Shown one piece after another: positions 8,501 to 13,784 of a stretch of DNA of 13,784 nt. The notes beneath the pieces are model-generated. The model was given only the letters and a program-made list of their open reading frames with translations. It searched no databases and had not been told where the DNA came from. The position numbers and the translations under genes were made by a program. Within the stretch, counting starts at the first letter, position 1. Each line of letters starts with the position of its first letter. The stretch is taken from positions 1-13,784 of the forward strand of contig DLMG01000089.1 of assembly GCA_002479245.1 (NCBI GenBank), written 5' to 3'. The stretch is from Verrucomicrobia subdivision 3 bacterium UBA7542. Lineage in GTDB: Bacteria; Verrucomicrobiota; Verrucomicrobiia; Limisphaerales; UBA11358.

Positions 8501-8747
8501 TGGTCGCCGACAAGTACAGCATATTGTCAAAGCCGGTCATTTTCTGCTCGATGACCTGCGTCACACTGTTTTCAACCGTTTCCGCCGACGCTCCCGGATA
8601 AACGGCGGTGATGGCGATGGAGGGAGGAGCGATGGGTGGATACTGCGAAATCGGCAGGGTGTGGATCGCCAGACAACCCGCCACCATCAAAATGATGGCA
8701 ATGACCCAGGCGAAGACCGGCCGCTTCAGAAAAAATCTCGATAACAT
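5580..8747 (-). CDS. RND multidrug efflux pump, HAE1 (AcrB/MexB-like) family
   Basis: Inner-membrane proton-driven exporter that captures drugs in its periplasmic domains and passes them to the outer-membrane channel. The 1055 residues are full length for HAE1. It begins MLSRFFLKRPVFAWVIAIIL (helix 1) with TLPISQYPPIAPPSI after it. The proton-relay aspartate pair is in GLLVDDAIVVVENVER (D408, D409), and the matching lysine is in LTTKNAILIVQF (K945), as in AcrB D407/D408/K940. MNFSGQGQNAG corresponds to the pore-domain G-loop area, and MPTGYLPDEDQG opens the second periplasmic half. GGAGATG... the upstream GGAG lies about 7 bases before the ATG at 8747 and 12 bp after the adaptor stop. All key residues are present, so the pump should work. 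The substrate range cannot be told from sequence. Confidence 0.97.
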   Translation of the reverse strand: MLSRFFLKRPVFAWVIAIILMVAGCLAIHTLPISQYPPIAPPSIAITAVYPGASAETVENSVTQVIEQKMTGFDNMLYLSATSDSSGSSRIELTFAPGTDPDLAWAQVQNKLQLAMASLPAVVQSQGVQVSKSTKNYLIVVGLISEDGSMDGNDLRDYAQSTLEKVLSRVPGVGEVQEFGSQYSMRVWLNPDKLTEYNMTIQDVVTALQAYNVEVSAGQFGGAPAVKGQRLNASIIVQSMLKTPEEFAAIPIRTNPDGSVVRVKDVGRTELGTETYDVEVFHNGRPAAGMAIRQVAGANALDTANAIRAKLKEMSAFFPPGMKVVYPYDTTPFIRVAIGEVVKTLMEAILLVFLVMYLFMGNMRATLIPTIAVPVVLLGTFAVLGLCGFSINMLTMFAMVLAIGLLVDDAIVVVENVERIMSEEGLSPLEATRKSMDQITSALIGIGLVLSAVFGPMMFFTGSTGVIYRQFSITIIAAMLLSVVVALVLTPVLCATFLKPVEKGHEAAEGGVWFLRPFFRWFDGVFFQTRNRYLQLVGRFLSHKFRYVVVFLVIVVAMGFLFKRMPTGYLPDEDQGILMVQAMLPANSTLEQTKKVMEGVQKYFLENEKDAVESCMTVSGMNFSGQGQNAGLAFAKLKDWKLRDRADLKVGPVAGRAMMAFSKIRNAMVFAFAPPAVIELGQAKGFDFQLLDRGGLGHAGLMAARNQLLGMAAQDPALTKVRPNGLEDTPEYRVDVDWDKAGALGVPITSIHNTISAAFGSAYVNDFIQGGRVKRVYVQADAPYRMLPQDLDRLYVRNNTGKMVPFSSFASGHWTSGSPKLERFNGFPSINILGEPAPGRSSGEAMQAMEGFVKKLPQGLGYDWNGLSYQERQAGSQAAPLYAFSILVIFLCLAALYESWPIPISILLALPLGVIGGILGSSLRGLPNDVYFQIGLLTTLGLTTKNAILIVQFAKARVEEEGMGLLEATLEGAKLRFRPIIMTSLAFGFGVLPLAFASGAGAGAQKAIGTAVLGGVVTSTFLVTLFAPLFYVLIEKTLGKRNRQPAAKTTPSGNH

Positions 8748-8759
8748 GGCGCGTCTCCG

Positions 8760-9884
8760 TTATTTCGAGGTTGAAGCCGGCTGGGCCGTGTTCCCCGGCT
8801 GTTTCTGACTGTCATCAAAGGGCACGGCTTTCACCACGGCGCCGGGCCGCACCTTTAGCATGCCTTCCGTAATCACCCGGTCACCGGGCGCCAAGCCGGC
8901 GGAGACGAGCCATTGGTCGCCAATCGCCCGGTCAAGACCAAGCAACCGTTGTTCAACCTGACCGGCGGCGTTCACGATCAAGGCCATGGGATTTCCCTTG
9001 GTGTCGCGTGACACTGCTTGCTGGGGAATCAGAATGGCCTGGTCGTTGACACCTTCTTTTACCACCGCCCGGACGAACATGCCCGGCAGGAGAACCCCGT
9101 TCGGATTCGGGAAAACCATCCGCAAGGTCACCGATGCGGTGGTCGGATCCACCGAGACGTCGCGGAATTGCAGCGTCCCTTCCAATGGATACTTCGTGCC
9201 ATCTCCCAGGATGAGCTGCACCTGGTTTACGTTCGTCCCGTTACGATTGAGCCGTCCTTCGTTAAAAAGGCGCTCCAATCGCAGCATTTCGGAGGTGGAT
9301 TGGGGCACATCCACATAAATGGGATCCAGTTGCTGAATGGTTGCCAGCACCGTGGGCTGGTACGCTGTCACAATGGCGCCATCCGTTACCGTGGAAGCCC
9401 CGATGCGGCCGGAAATCGGCGAGACAATATGGGTGTAATTCAGATTGATGCGGGCCGTATCCACTGCTGCTTCGGTCTGTTTTAAAGCAGCATCCGCATC
9501 ATCGAAGTCCTGCTGGCTGACCGCTTTGTCAACCAGTGCTTCTTTGTAGCGGTCAACCCGCAACCGGAGAGCCGGCAGACTGGCCTGGGCATTGTCGAGC
9601 GCCGCCTGAAAGGGGGCCGGATCAATCTGATAAAGTTCCTGGCCGGCCTGGACGTCGGCCCCTTCCGTGAACAGCCGTTTCTGAATAAGGCCGTTGACCT
9701 GGGGCCGGATTTCCGCAATGAGATAGGGAGACGTGCGACCGGGCAACTCGGTGGTCAGCAAGACTTGCTGACGTGCTACCGTCACCGTCGCCACTTCCGG
9801 CGCGAGGGGAGGCGGAGCTTGTGTGCGGGAGCAAGACACCCCACTTACCGCGATCAAAAGGCATAGAATAAATAGGTTTTTCAT
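8760..9884 (-). CDS. RND periplasmic adaptor lipoprotein, AcrA/MexA-like
   Basis: Membrane fusion protein that bridges the RND pump to the outer-membrane channel; 374 residues, normal for AcrA-like adaptors. It has a hydrophobic leader MKNLFILCLLIAVSGVSC with a likely lipidation cysteine at 18 (the lipobox is not ideal), a proline-rich linker, the lipoyl half IRPQVNGLIQKRLFTEGADV (59-78) with GQELYQIDPAPFQAAL, a short coiled hairpin (about 95-145), the second lipoyl half NYTHIVSPISGRIG (149-162), and the beta-barrel and membrane-proximal parts (LPGMFVRAVVKEGV, IPQQAVSRD). The ATG at 9884 has no visible ribosome-binding site. It overlaps as ATGA the stop of a 66-codon frame just upstream, which may couple its translation. 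Next to it lie RND and channel genes in the standard order adaptor-pump-channel. Confidence 0.96.
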   Translation of the reverse strand: MKNLFILCLLIAVSGVSCSRTQAPPPLAPEVATVTVARQQVLLTTELPGRTSPYLIAEIRPQVNGLIQKRLFTEGADVQAGQELYQIDPAPFQAALDNAQASLPALRLRVDRYKEALVDKAVSQQDFDDADAALKQTEAAVDTARINLNYTHIVSPISGRIGASTVTDGAIVTAYQPTVLATIQQLDPIYVDVPQSTSEMLRLERLFNEGRLNRNGTNVNQVQLILGDGTKYPLEGTLQFRDVSVDPTTASVTLRMVFPNPNGVLLPGMFVRAVVKEGVNDQAILIPQQAVSRDTKGNPMALIVNAAGQVEQRLLGLDRAIGDQWLVSAGLAPGDRVITEGMLKVRPGAVVKAVPFDDSQKQPGNTAQPASTSK

Positions 9885-10081
9885 ATAAATTGTTGGCTAA
9901 AAATTGCGGATGATTCAAGGCAGCCTGTTCTCCAAGTGTGCCTTACGTCCGATACAGAACGGCAACCGGTTCTAACAGGTCTCTGCGCAACGGCAACGGT
10001 CTTTGGGCCGTGAAGCCAAACCGACGGTTCTCCGGCTGGACTTCGATTCGTCGTTGTTTGCGGTTGATTGAAGGTGCTCAT
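9881..10081 (-). CDS. Possible 66-residue small ORF of unknown function, coupled to both neighbours
   Basis: I do not recognise this protein. An ATG at 10081, two bases after the stop of the CBM48 gene, opens 66 codons that end in a TGA at 9883-9881 overlapping the adaptor ATG as ATGA. The frame thus fills the gap almost exactly. The product begins MSTFNQPQTTTNRSPAGEP and is basic with several Arg and two Cys (RTGC occurs twice, about residues 37-40 and 51-54). There is no membrane segment. No ribosome-binding site is visible before the ATG, so it would need coupling to the CBM48 gene. The frame also extends upstream through CBM48 as a shadow, so its openness here may be chance. It could be a leader peptide for the pump genes, a real small protein, or untranslated spacer. 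Confidence 0.3.
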   Translation of the reverse strand: MSTFNQPQTTTNRSPAGEPSVWLHGPKTVAVAQRPVRTGCRSVSDVRHTWRTGCLESSAIFSQQFI

Positions 10082-10083
10082 GG

Positions 10084-10482
10084 TCAACTGACGGCGATAA
10101 GCGAGACCCGCTCGTTGCGGCTGTTGCGGGCAATGCCGCTCGCTTTCGGGTCGAGCCTGGGCTTGCCATCCACAATGAAAAGGTATGAATGATGGCCATG
10201 ATGAAGCTCCAGGCTGGCCATCCAGCGACCATCGGGCATCCGGCGCATCGGAGTCGCTGCGATATCCCACTTATTGAAATCGCCCACGAGGCTCACACTC
10301 TTGGCCCCCGGGGCGGTACAAAAGAAGTCCACATGATGGCGTGTCCCTTTTGCGGAGTAACGCCCCGGCGCGGCAGCGGGCTTGGATTTGGTTCCGGGGG
10401 TGGAATTCGTGGCGGGTATTTGCCCTGCCGGGGAACGTTTGGGCGGGGAACATCCGGCCGGTAAAAATTGTTCCAGTTTCAT
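10084..10482 (-). CDS. Small glycogen-binding (CBM48/AMPK-beta-like E-set) domain protein
   Basis: 132-residue cytosolic protein with no catalytic domain. Residues 1-47 are rich in Pro, Ala, Ser and Lys and probably disordered. Residues 48-131 form a CBM48-type immunoglobulin-like fold: HHVDFFCTAPGAKSVSLVGD, then FNKWD (69-73), DGRWMASLEL (84-93), HHSYLFIVDG (97-106) and a closing DPKAS. The aromatic residues W72 and W88 and the VGDFN.W pattern match the AMPK-beta/isoamylase early-set family that binds alpha-glucan chains. The frame starts at 10506, but the ATG at 10482 is preferred because an AAGGAG site (10491-10497) lies 8 bases before it. It follows TetR by 20 bp and is clearly co-transcribed with it and with the efflux genes. 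Why a glucan-binding protein belongs there is unknown. The domain call is firm; the function is open. Confidence 0.88.
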   Translation of the reverse strand: MKLEQFLPAGCSPPKRSPAGQIPATNSTPGTKSKPAAAPGRYSAKGTRHHVDFFCTAPGAKSVSLVGDFNKWDIAATPMRRMPDGRWMASLELHHGHHSYLFIVDGKPRLDPKASGIARNSRNERVSLIAVS

Positions 10483-10490
10483 GCTTTTAT

Positions 10491-10497
10491 TCTCCTT
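10491..10497 (-). promoter_or_regulatory. Ribosome-binding site of the CBM48 gene
   Basis: AAGGAGA on the minus strand ends 8 bases before the ATG at 10482 and decides between this start and the in-frame codon at 10506, which would place the start inside the TetR gene's last codons without such a site. Confidence 0.7.
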
Positions 10498-10502
10498 GAA
10501 AT

Positions 10503-11111
10503 TCACGCCCGCCGCTTCTTTTTGGCACCCGCGCCGGCCAGGAACAAATCCACGATGCGCTCCGCCGCCCGGCGGTTCAGGCGATAATCCGGCATCAACA
10601 AATGCGATGCAATATAAAGGTGCGCCTGCCCGTAAAAACCATAGGCCAGGTCCCGGGCATCAAAGTGGTCATTCAATTCGCCGTCCGCCTGCGCGCGTTT
10701 GATGAGCGAACGCATGAATTTGAGATTGCGCTGACACTGATCGAGATAGCGCAGGTCCGACGGCACTTCGCCCGGCGCGGCAAAGGCGGTGGCGAACGCG
10801 ATGCGCGTCAATTCGCGGTTCTGGTGAAAGTAATCGAACAGCGCTGCGAGAATTTCAATCAGTTGTCCGCGAATATCAGGTTTGCGGGCCGCGGCCTGCT
10901 GCACGACCTGCAGCCGTTCGTCGTGCGCCTCGCTGACCAGCGCCTGGAACAGGCCCGCCTTGTCGTGGAAATAATAATACAACGCCGGCTTGGACACCTT
11001 CGCGTCGCCGACGATTTGCTGGACGGACGTGGCCGCATAACCGCCGTTGGCGAAGCGCCGGAGCGCCGCCCGGAGGATCTGCCGCCGTGTTTCGGGGCCA
11101 TGTTTGGACAT
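10503..11111 (-). CDS. TetR/AcrR-family transcriptional repressor
   Basis: 202-residue one-component regulator, typical in length. The N-terminal DNA-binding domain shows ETRRQILRAALRRFANGGYA, then ATSVQQIVGDAKVSKPALYY with YFHDKAGLFQAL (roughly residues 7-58; recognition helix about 37-47), a classic TetR signature. The C-terminal helices (about 60-195) would form the ligand pocket and dimer interface and resemble other AcrR-like efflux regulators only in layout. It is the first gene of the efflux cluster and is preceded by a palindromic operator that begins 2 bases before its start codon, so it most likely represses itself and the downstream pumps and is released by a pump substrate. The C-terminus ends in a basic KKKRRA tail. 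The inducer cannot be inferred. Confidence 0.95.
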   Translation of the reverse strand: MSKHGPETRRQILRAALRRFANGGYAATSVQQIVGDAKVSKPALYYYFHDKAGLFQALVSEAHDERLQVVQQAAARKPDIRGQLIEILAALFDYFHQNRELTRIAFATAFAAPGEVPSDLRYLDQCQRNLKFMRSLIKRAQADGELNDHFDARDLAYGFYGQAHLYIASHLLMPDYRLNRRAAERIVDLFLAGAGAKKKRRA

Positions 11112-11113
11112 AA

Positions 11114-11131
11114 ACCTACCGAACGGTAGGT
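11114..11131. promoter_or_regulatory. Palindromic operator of the TetR regulator
   Basis: ACCTACCGAACGGTAGGT consists of two perfect 8-base inverted arms around a 2-base centre. Its size and symmetry are typical of TetR-family operators, and it sits 2 bases upstream of the TetR start codon (11111). One arm, read on the minus strand, supplies GGTAGG in the position of the ribosome-binding site, so the site would overlap both the transcription start area and the translation start. I found no second copy upstream of the other genes in the window. Confidence 0.8.
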
Positions 11132-11151
11132 ATAAACCGGCCCGCTGTCAA
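11123..11151 (-). promoter_or_regulatory. Candidate sigma-70-like promoter of the efflux operon
   Basis: A perfect TTGACA (11151-11146) is followed after 17 bases by TACCGT (11128-11123), a poor -10 element that lies inside the operator. A TATACC further upstream is too close to the -35. The position fits repression by TetR, but transcription would then start only a few bases before, or at, the ATG, so the transcript would be nearly leaderless. Confidence 0.3.
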
Positions 11152-11210
11152 ATAATTTTTCCCCGAAGGGCTGAAACTGGGGTGCAATTCGCCACGGCCA
11201 CTAATTTTCT

Positions 11211-11313
11211 CCCTCTCCGCCAACGAAGTTGGGGGAGAGGGACGGGGAGAGGTGGTGCATTTAAATTCAAATCCCCTCGCCCCAGCCCTCTCCCCGCTCG
11301 GGCGGGGAGAGGG
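11211..11313. repeat. CCCTCTCC-type interspersed repeat with two stem-loops
   Basis: First stem: arms 11211-11224 and 11228-11241 pair at 13 of 14 positions around a GAA loop. Second stem: CCCTCTCCCCGC (11286-11297) and GCGGGGAGAGGG (11302-11313) pair perfectly around a TCGG loop. The segment between them carries further CCTCGCCCC and GGGGAGAGG partial copies. It lies between the amino-acid permease stop (11365) and the efflux operon promoter. It resembles REP/MITE-like repeats scattered in many high-GC genomes. It may stop transcription from the permease gene, though no T-tract follows. Confidence 0.7.
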
Positions 11314-11364
11314 AGTTGGTGGTGGTGTCGAGTTGCGTGGCCATCTTGTGCGGTAAATCGAATC

Positions 11365-12921
11365 TCAATTCGGCGTGGTTGGGGCCTTCGGCGCCTGCAG
11401 TTTTGAATGGCGGCGTCCGTAGGCAAAGTAGATGACGATGCCAATGAGAAACCACACGAGCAGCCGCACCCAAGTTGTCAGGGGCAGGCACAGCATCAGC
11501 GCGAAGGCGGAAAGCGCGCCCATGGGAGCGACAAACCAAACGGCCGGGACCTTGAACTTCCGTTGCAATTCCGGCTCACGCACCCGCAACAGGAGCACGC
11601 CGATGGAGACGATCATGAAAGCCAGCAGCGTGCCGATGTTGCACAGGTTGCCCGCGTCCCGCACCGGCAGGACGGCACCAAAAAAGGCCACGACCACGCC
11701 GGTGGCAATGGTAATGAGCCAGGGCGTTTTGAAGCGGGGATGAACGCGGCTGATCAGCGGCGGCAACAGCCCGTCCCGCGACATGCTCCAAAACACGCGC
11801 GTCTGTCCCAACATCATCACCAGGATTACGGAGGAGAGGCCGGCGATGGCGCCCAGCTTGATGAGACGCGCCATCCAGCCCAGGTTCGCGTGATCGGCCG
11901 CCAGCGCAATTGGTTCGGGCACGTCCAGCAACGGGTAAGGCACCACCCCGGTGGCAATGCCGGAAACCAGAATGTAAAGCACGGTGCAGATCAGCAGCGA
12001 GCCAATGATGCCAATGGGCACATCGCGCCGGGGATTTTTGGCCTCTTGGGCGGCGGTGCTGACGGCGTCGAATCCGATGTAGGCGAAGAAGACCAGGCTG
12101 GCGCCGCGCATGACGCCCGACCAGCCAAAAACACCCCATTTGCCGGCGTTGGGCGGGATGAAGGGATGCCAGTTGGCCGGATTGATGGCCTTGGCCGCGC
12201 CCACGATGAAGAGTAACACGACCGCTATCTTGAGAAAAACAATGAGGTTGTTGAACCCCGCCGATTCCTCGATGCCGATGACCAGCAGCACGGTCACGAT
12301 GGCGACAATGATCACAGCCGGCAGGTTGAAAATCGCCGTGACTTGATGCAGGCTCGCCGGGTCTGTTCCTGCGGCCTGGATCTGCTTTGCCAGTTCGCCG
12401 CCGAATACCGTCCAGCCCGCCTTAATTTTCAGGGCGGCGGCCAGGGCGGCGGGAAGTTCAACCAGATGGATGCCCCGGGCCGCGGAAAGTTCCGGCGGAA
12501 TTTGAATTCCAAAATCCCTGAGAAACGAAACCATGTAGCCGGACCAGCCCACCGACACCGCAATGGCACCCACCGCGTATTCCAAAGCCAGATCCCAGCC
12601 GATGATCCAGGCGAACAGCTCGCCCAGCGTGACATAGCCATACGTGTAGGCGCTGCCGGACATGGGCACCAGCGAGGCAAATTCAGAATAACACAGCGCT
12701 GCGAACGCCGAGACCACGCCTGCCAGGATGAAAGAAATGACCACCGCCGGTCCGGCGTTTTGGGCGGCCGCCGTGCCGGTCAGGACAAAGATACCGGTCC
12801 CGATAATGCAGCCGATTCCCAGCGTGACCAGGTTGAGCGGTCCCAGCGCGCGATGGAGACTGGTGTCAGTCAGCGCCTCCGCTTGCAGGTCGGTGACGCT
12901 TTTTCGGCGAAACAAATTCAT
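11365..12921 (-). CDS. APC-superfamily amino-acid permease (cationic amino-acid transporter-like)
   Basis: Inner-membrane amino-acid transporter of the APC fold, 518 residues with about 12-14 hydrophobic segments. Helix 1 carries the unwound substrate-binding motif GIGCIIGTGIFVLTG (35-49). YSEFASLVPMSGSAYTYGYV and GELFAWIIGWDLALEY follow, as in the CAT/YfnA/GkApcT branch, and FFAYIGFDAVSTAAQEAKNP matches the conserved helix 6 region, with SRDGLLPPLISRVHPRFKTP in the helix 8-9 loop. A 40-50 residue insertion between helices 4 and 5 (IQIPPELSAARG to the QVTAIF region) looks extracytoplasmic. Substrate could be a cationic or another neutral amino acid; sequence alone does not settle it. The ATG at 12921 has no clear ribosome-binding site. 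It is transcribed toward the efflux operon but separated by a repeat and a separate promoter, so it is probably an independent unit. Confidence 0.93.
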   Translation of the reverse strand: MNLFRRKSVTDLQAEALTDTSLHRALGPLNLVTLGIGCIIGTGIFVLTGTAAAQNAGPAVVISFILAGVVSAFAALCYSEFASLVPMSGSAYTYGYVTLGELFAWIIGWDLALEYAVGAIAVSVGWSGYMVSFLRDFGIQIPPELSAARGIHLVELPAALAAALKIKAGWTVFGGELAKQIQAAGTDPASLHQVTAIFNLPAVIIVAIVTVLLVIGIEESAGFNNLIVFLKIAVVLLFIVGAAKAINPANWHPFIPPNAGKWGVFGWSGVMRGASLVFFAYIGFDAVSTAAQEAKNPRRDVPIGIIGSLLICTVLYILVSGIATGVVPYPLLDVPEPIALAADHANLGWMARLIKLGAIAGLSSVILVMMLGQTRVFWSMSRDGLLPPLISRVHPRFKTPWLITIATGVVVAFFGAVLPVRDAGNLCNIGTLLAFMIVSIGVLLLRVREPELQRKFKVPAVWFVAPMGALSAFALMLCLPLTTWVRLLVWFLIGIVIYFAYGRRHSKLQAPKAPTTPN

Positions 12922-12951
12922 GGGGAGAATTTCAACTGGTTTTGAGCCTGT

Positions 12952-12980
12952 TTAATGAAGTGCCCGTTCCCGGAAGTCAA
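12952..12980 (-). promoter_or_regulatory. Candidate promoter of the amino-acid permease gene
   Basis: TTGACT (12980-12975) is followed after 17 bases by CATTAA (12957-12952), about 30 bases upstream of the start codon at 12921. The -35 is good and the -10 weak, so this is only a suggestion. Confidence 0.25.
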
Positions 12981-13055
12981 GCAAACGTCACCTGCCATCA
13001 CCTCATGCCTGTTTTTACAGTATCTTAATTCGTGCTGAAATTAATGTGAGATCGT

Positions 13056-13071
13056 CACTTTTGGAAAAGTG
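13056..13071. repeat. Short perfect dyad in the spacer upstream of the permease gene
   Basis: CACTTTTGGAAAAGTG has two 7-base inverted arms around GG. The centre is too small for a good RNA hairpin and no T-tract follows on the minus strand, so an operator-like site is more likely than a terminator. It lies about 135 bp upstream of the permease start and about 60 bp downstream of the DUF3999-like stop. Nothing links it to a particular regulator. Confidence 0.3.
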
Positions 13072-13131
13072 TCATTTCTCCACGGCTGCTGACTTTTCCC
13101 GACAAACAGGGCTAGGCGGGCATGATTTCGA

Positions 13132-13784
13132 CTATGCCGGCGGCGGCGATTTCGGCAGCAGCCGGGAAATGATGACCAGCAGCACGACAATCACCAGCGC
13201 CAGAATTCCCCAGAACACCACCCCACCCGTACCGGGGATTTCATGCTCGCGCCACGACGATTTCCGGAGCTGCTGCTCGGCCCCGGGCGAGGCGATGGCT
13301 TTGTCCGCCGACAACAATTGCCCGGCAACCAGGCTGAGGTCATAACGCGGCGCGTCTGCGCGTGGATTGCCGTAGTAAAGGAAGAGTTCGTCGTCCGACC
13401 CGGCTTTGAACAAAACGCGCGTCGCGGGATAAAAGAGTTGAAACTTTTCTAATTCAACGGACGGGTTGTCGCCATTGTGCGTTTCCAGAAACAACGTGTC
13501 GCTTTGGAGCGGGCTGTCGAGGGTCAGGAAAAATTCCTGGCTCTTGCGGTCGGGGGTTTGCACCCAGGACGCGCCGCCCAGATTGTGCCGGTATTTTTCG
13601 CCGCGTTCGTCGGCAAGTTCCTCGTAAAGCGTCACCTCGCGCTGGAACAGCGCCGTTTGGGTGACGCAACTCAGGCGGGTGACGGGCAGACGGGATTGCG
13701 GCAGCTTGATGATCCAGCGGCTGAGTTTGGGGTCTTTCGTATCGTTGGTGGCGGTCACCGTCGGCGCCAGCGAACGGCTGATGG
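13132..13784 (-). CDS. Membrane-anchored protein resembling DUF3999 (C-terminal part; 5' end outside window)
   Basis: The frame is open from the right edge of the window to the stop at 13132. The first possible start inside it is only a GTG at 13758, and the reading upstream (ISRSLAPTV) stays open, so the start is probably outside. The visible 217 residues form a soluble beta-rich region (SRWIIKLPQSRLPVTRLSC, REVTLYEELADE, EFFLTLDSPLQSDTLFLETH, YDLSLVAGQLLSADKA) followed by one membrane helix near the C-terminus (GGVVFWGILALVIVVLLVII) and a short basic, proline-rich tail. This layout, an extracytoplasmic beta domain ending in a single helix, resembles DUF3999 proteins, which are often found next to DUF2339 membrane proteins. 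The function of that family is unknown to me. I have no neighbour on the right to test the link. Confidence 0.6.
   Translation of the reverse strand, partial: ISRSLAPTVTATNDTKDPKLSRWIIKLPQSRLPVTRLSCVTQTALFQREVTLYEELADERGEKYRHNLGGASWVQTPDRKSQEFFLTLDSPLQSDTLFLETHNGDNPSVELEKFQLFYPATRVLFKAGSDDELFLYYGNPRADAPRYDLSLVAGQLLSADKAIASPGAEQQLRKSSWREHEIPGTGGVVFWGILALVIVVLLVIISRLLPKSPPPA

Noticed and set aside
9956..9973. Imperfect dyad AGAACGGCAACCGGTTCT upstream of the adaptor gene as a second operator
   Set aside because: The inner arm bases do not pair and it shares no pattern with the TetR palindrome at 11114-11131.
1..13784. tRNA, rRNA, CRISPR, transposase, integrase or phage genes
   Set aside because: None seen on either strand by reading the frames and looking for direct repeats; the only repeats are the hairpin elements listed.

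Overview
The window most likely comes from a Gram-negative bacterium of the Verrucomicrobia/PVC type, perhaps the Pedosphaera/Limisphaera side of that phylum. Lipoprotein outer-membrane channels and envelope-spanning pumps show the Gram-negative envelope. The lineage guess is weaker. It rests on gene families, moderately high GC, and two kinds of interspersed hairpin repeat (a GTGGCACAGGC type and a CCCTCTCC type) that I associate with that group. No rRNA or other phylogenetic marker is present. Every gene I can support is on the minus strand, so the text below runs from high to low coordinates.

Right end (13784-11365): the C-terminal part of a membrane-anchored protein resembling DUF3999 enters from outside the window. 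It is followed by a 210-bp spacer and a complete APC-superfamily amino-acid permease. A CCCTCTCC-type repeat with two stem-loops (11211-11313) closes this unit.

Centre (11131-1222): a long drug-efflux cluster starts at a near-perfect palindromic operator next to a TetR repressor. In order come TetR, a small carbohydrate-binding (CBM48/AMPK-beta-like) protein, a possible 66-residue ORF that fills the gap with ATG/TGA overlaps, an AcrA-like lipoprotein adaptor, an AcrB-like RND pump, a NodT/OprM-like outer-membrane channel, an EmrA/HlyD-like adaptor and an EmrB-like 14-TM MFS pump. Spacings are mostly 1-35 bp. The only larger gap holds a paired hairpin repeat between the EmrA- and EmrB-like genes. 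The layout suggests one TetR-controlled operon that makes two tripartite pumps, one RND-type and one MFS-type, and supplies a single outer-membrane channel for both.

Left end (1221-1): about 800 bp without an intact gene holds a broken toxin-antitoxin pair: the C-terminal half of a VapC-like PIN toxin and a small partner, together carrying three apparent single-base deletions. Next comes the 5' end of a second EmrB-like transporter, 112/141 residues identical to the first, so the MFS pump gene has been duplicated in tandem with the decaying module between the copies.

I saw no tRNA, rRNA, CRISPR array, transposase or phage gene.
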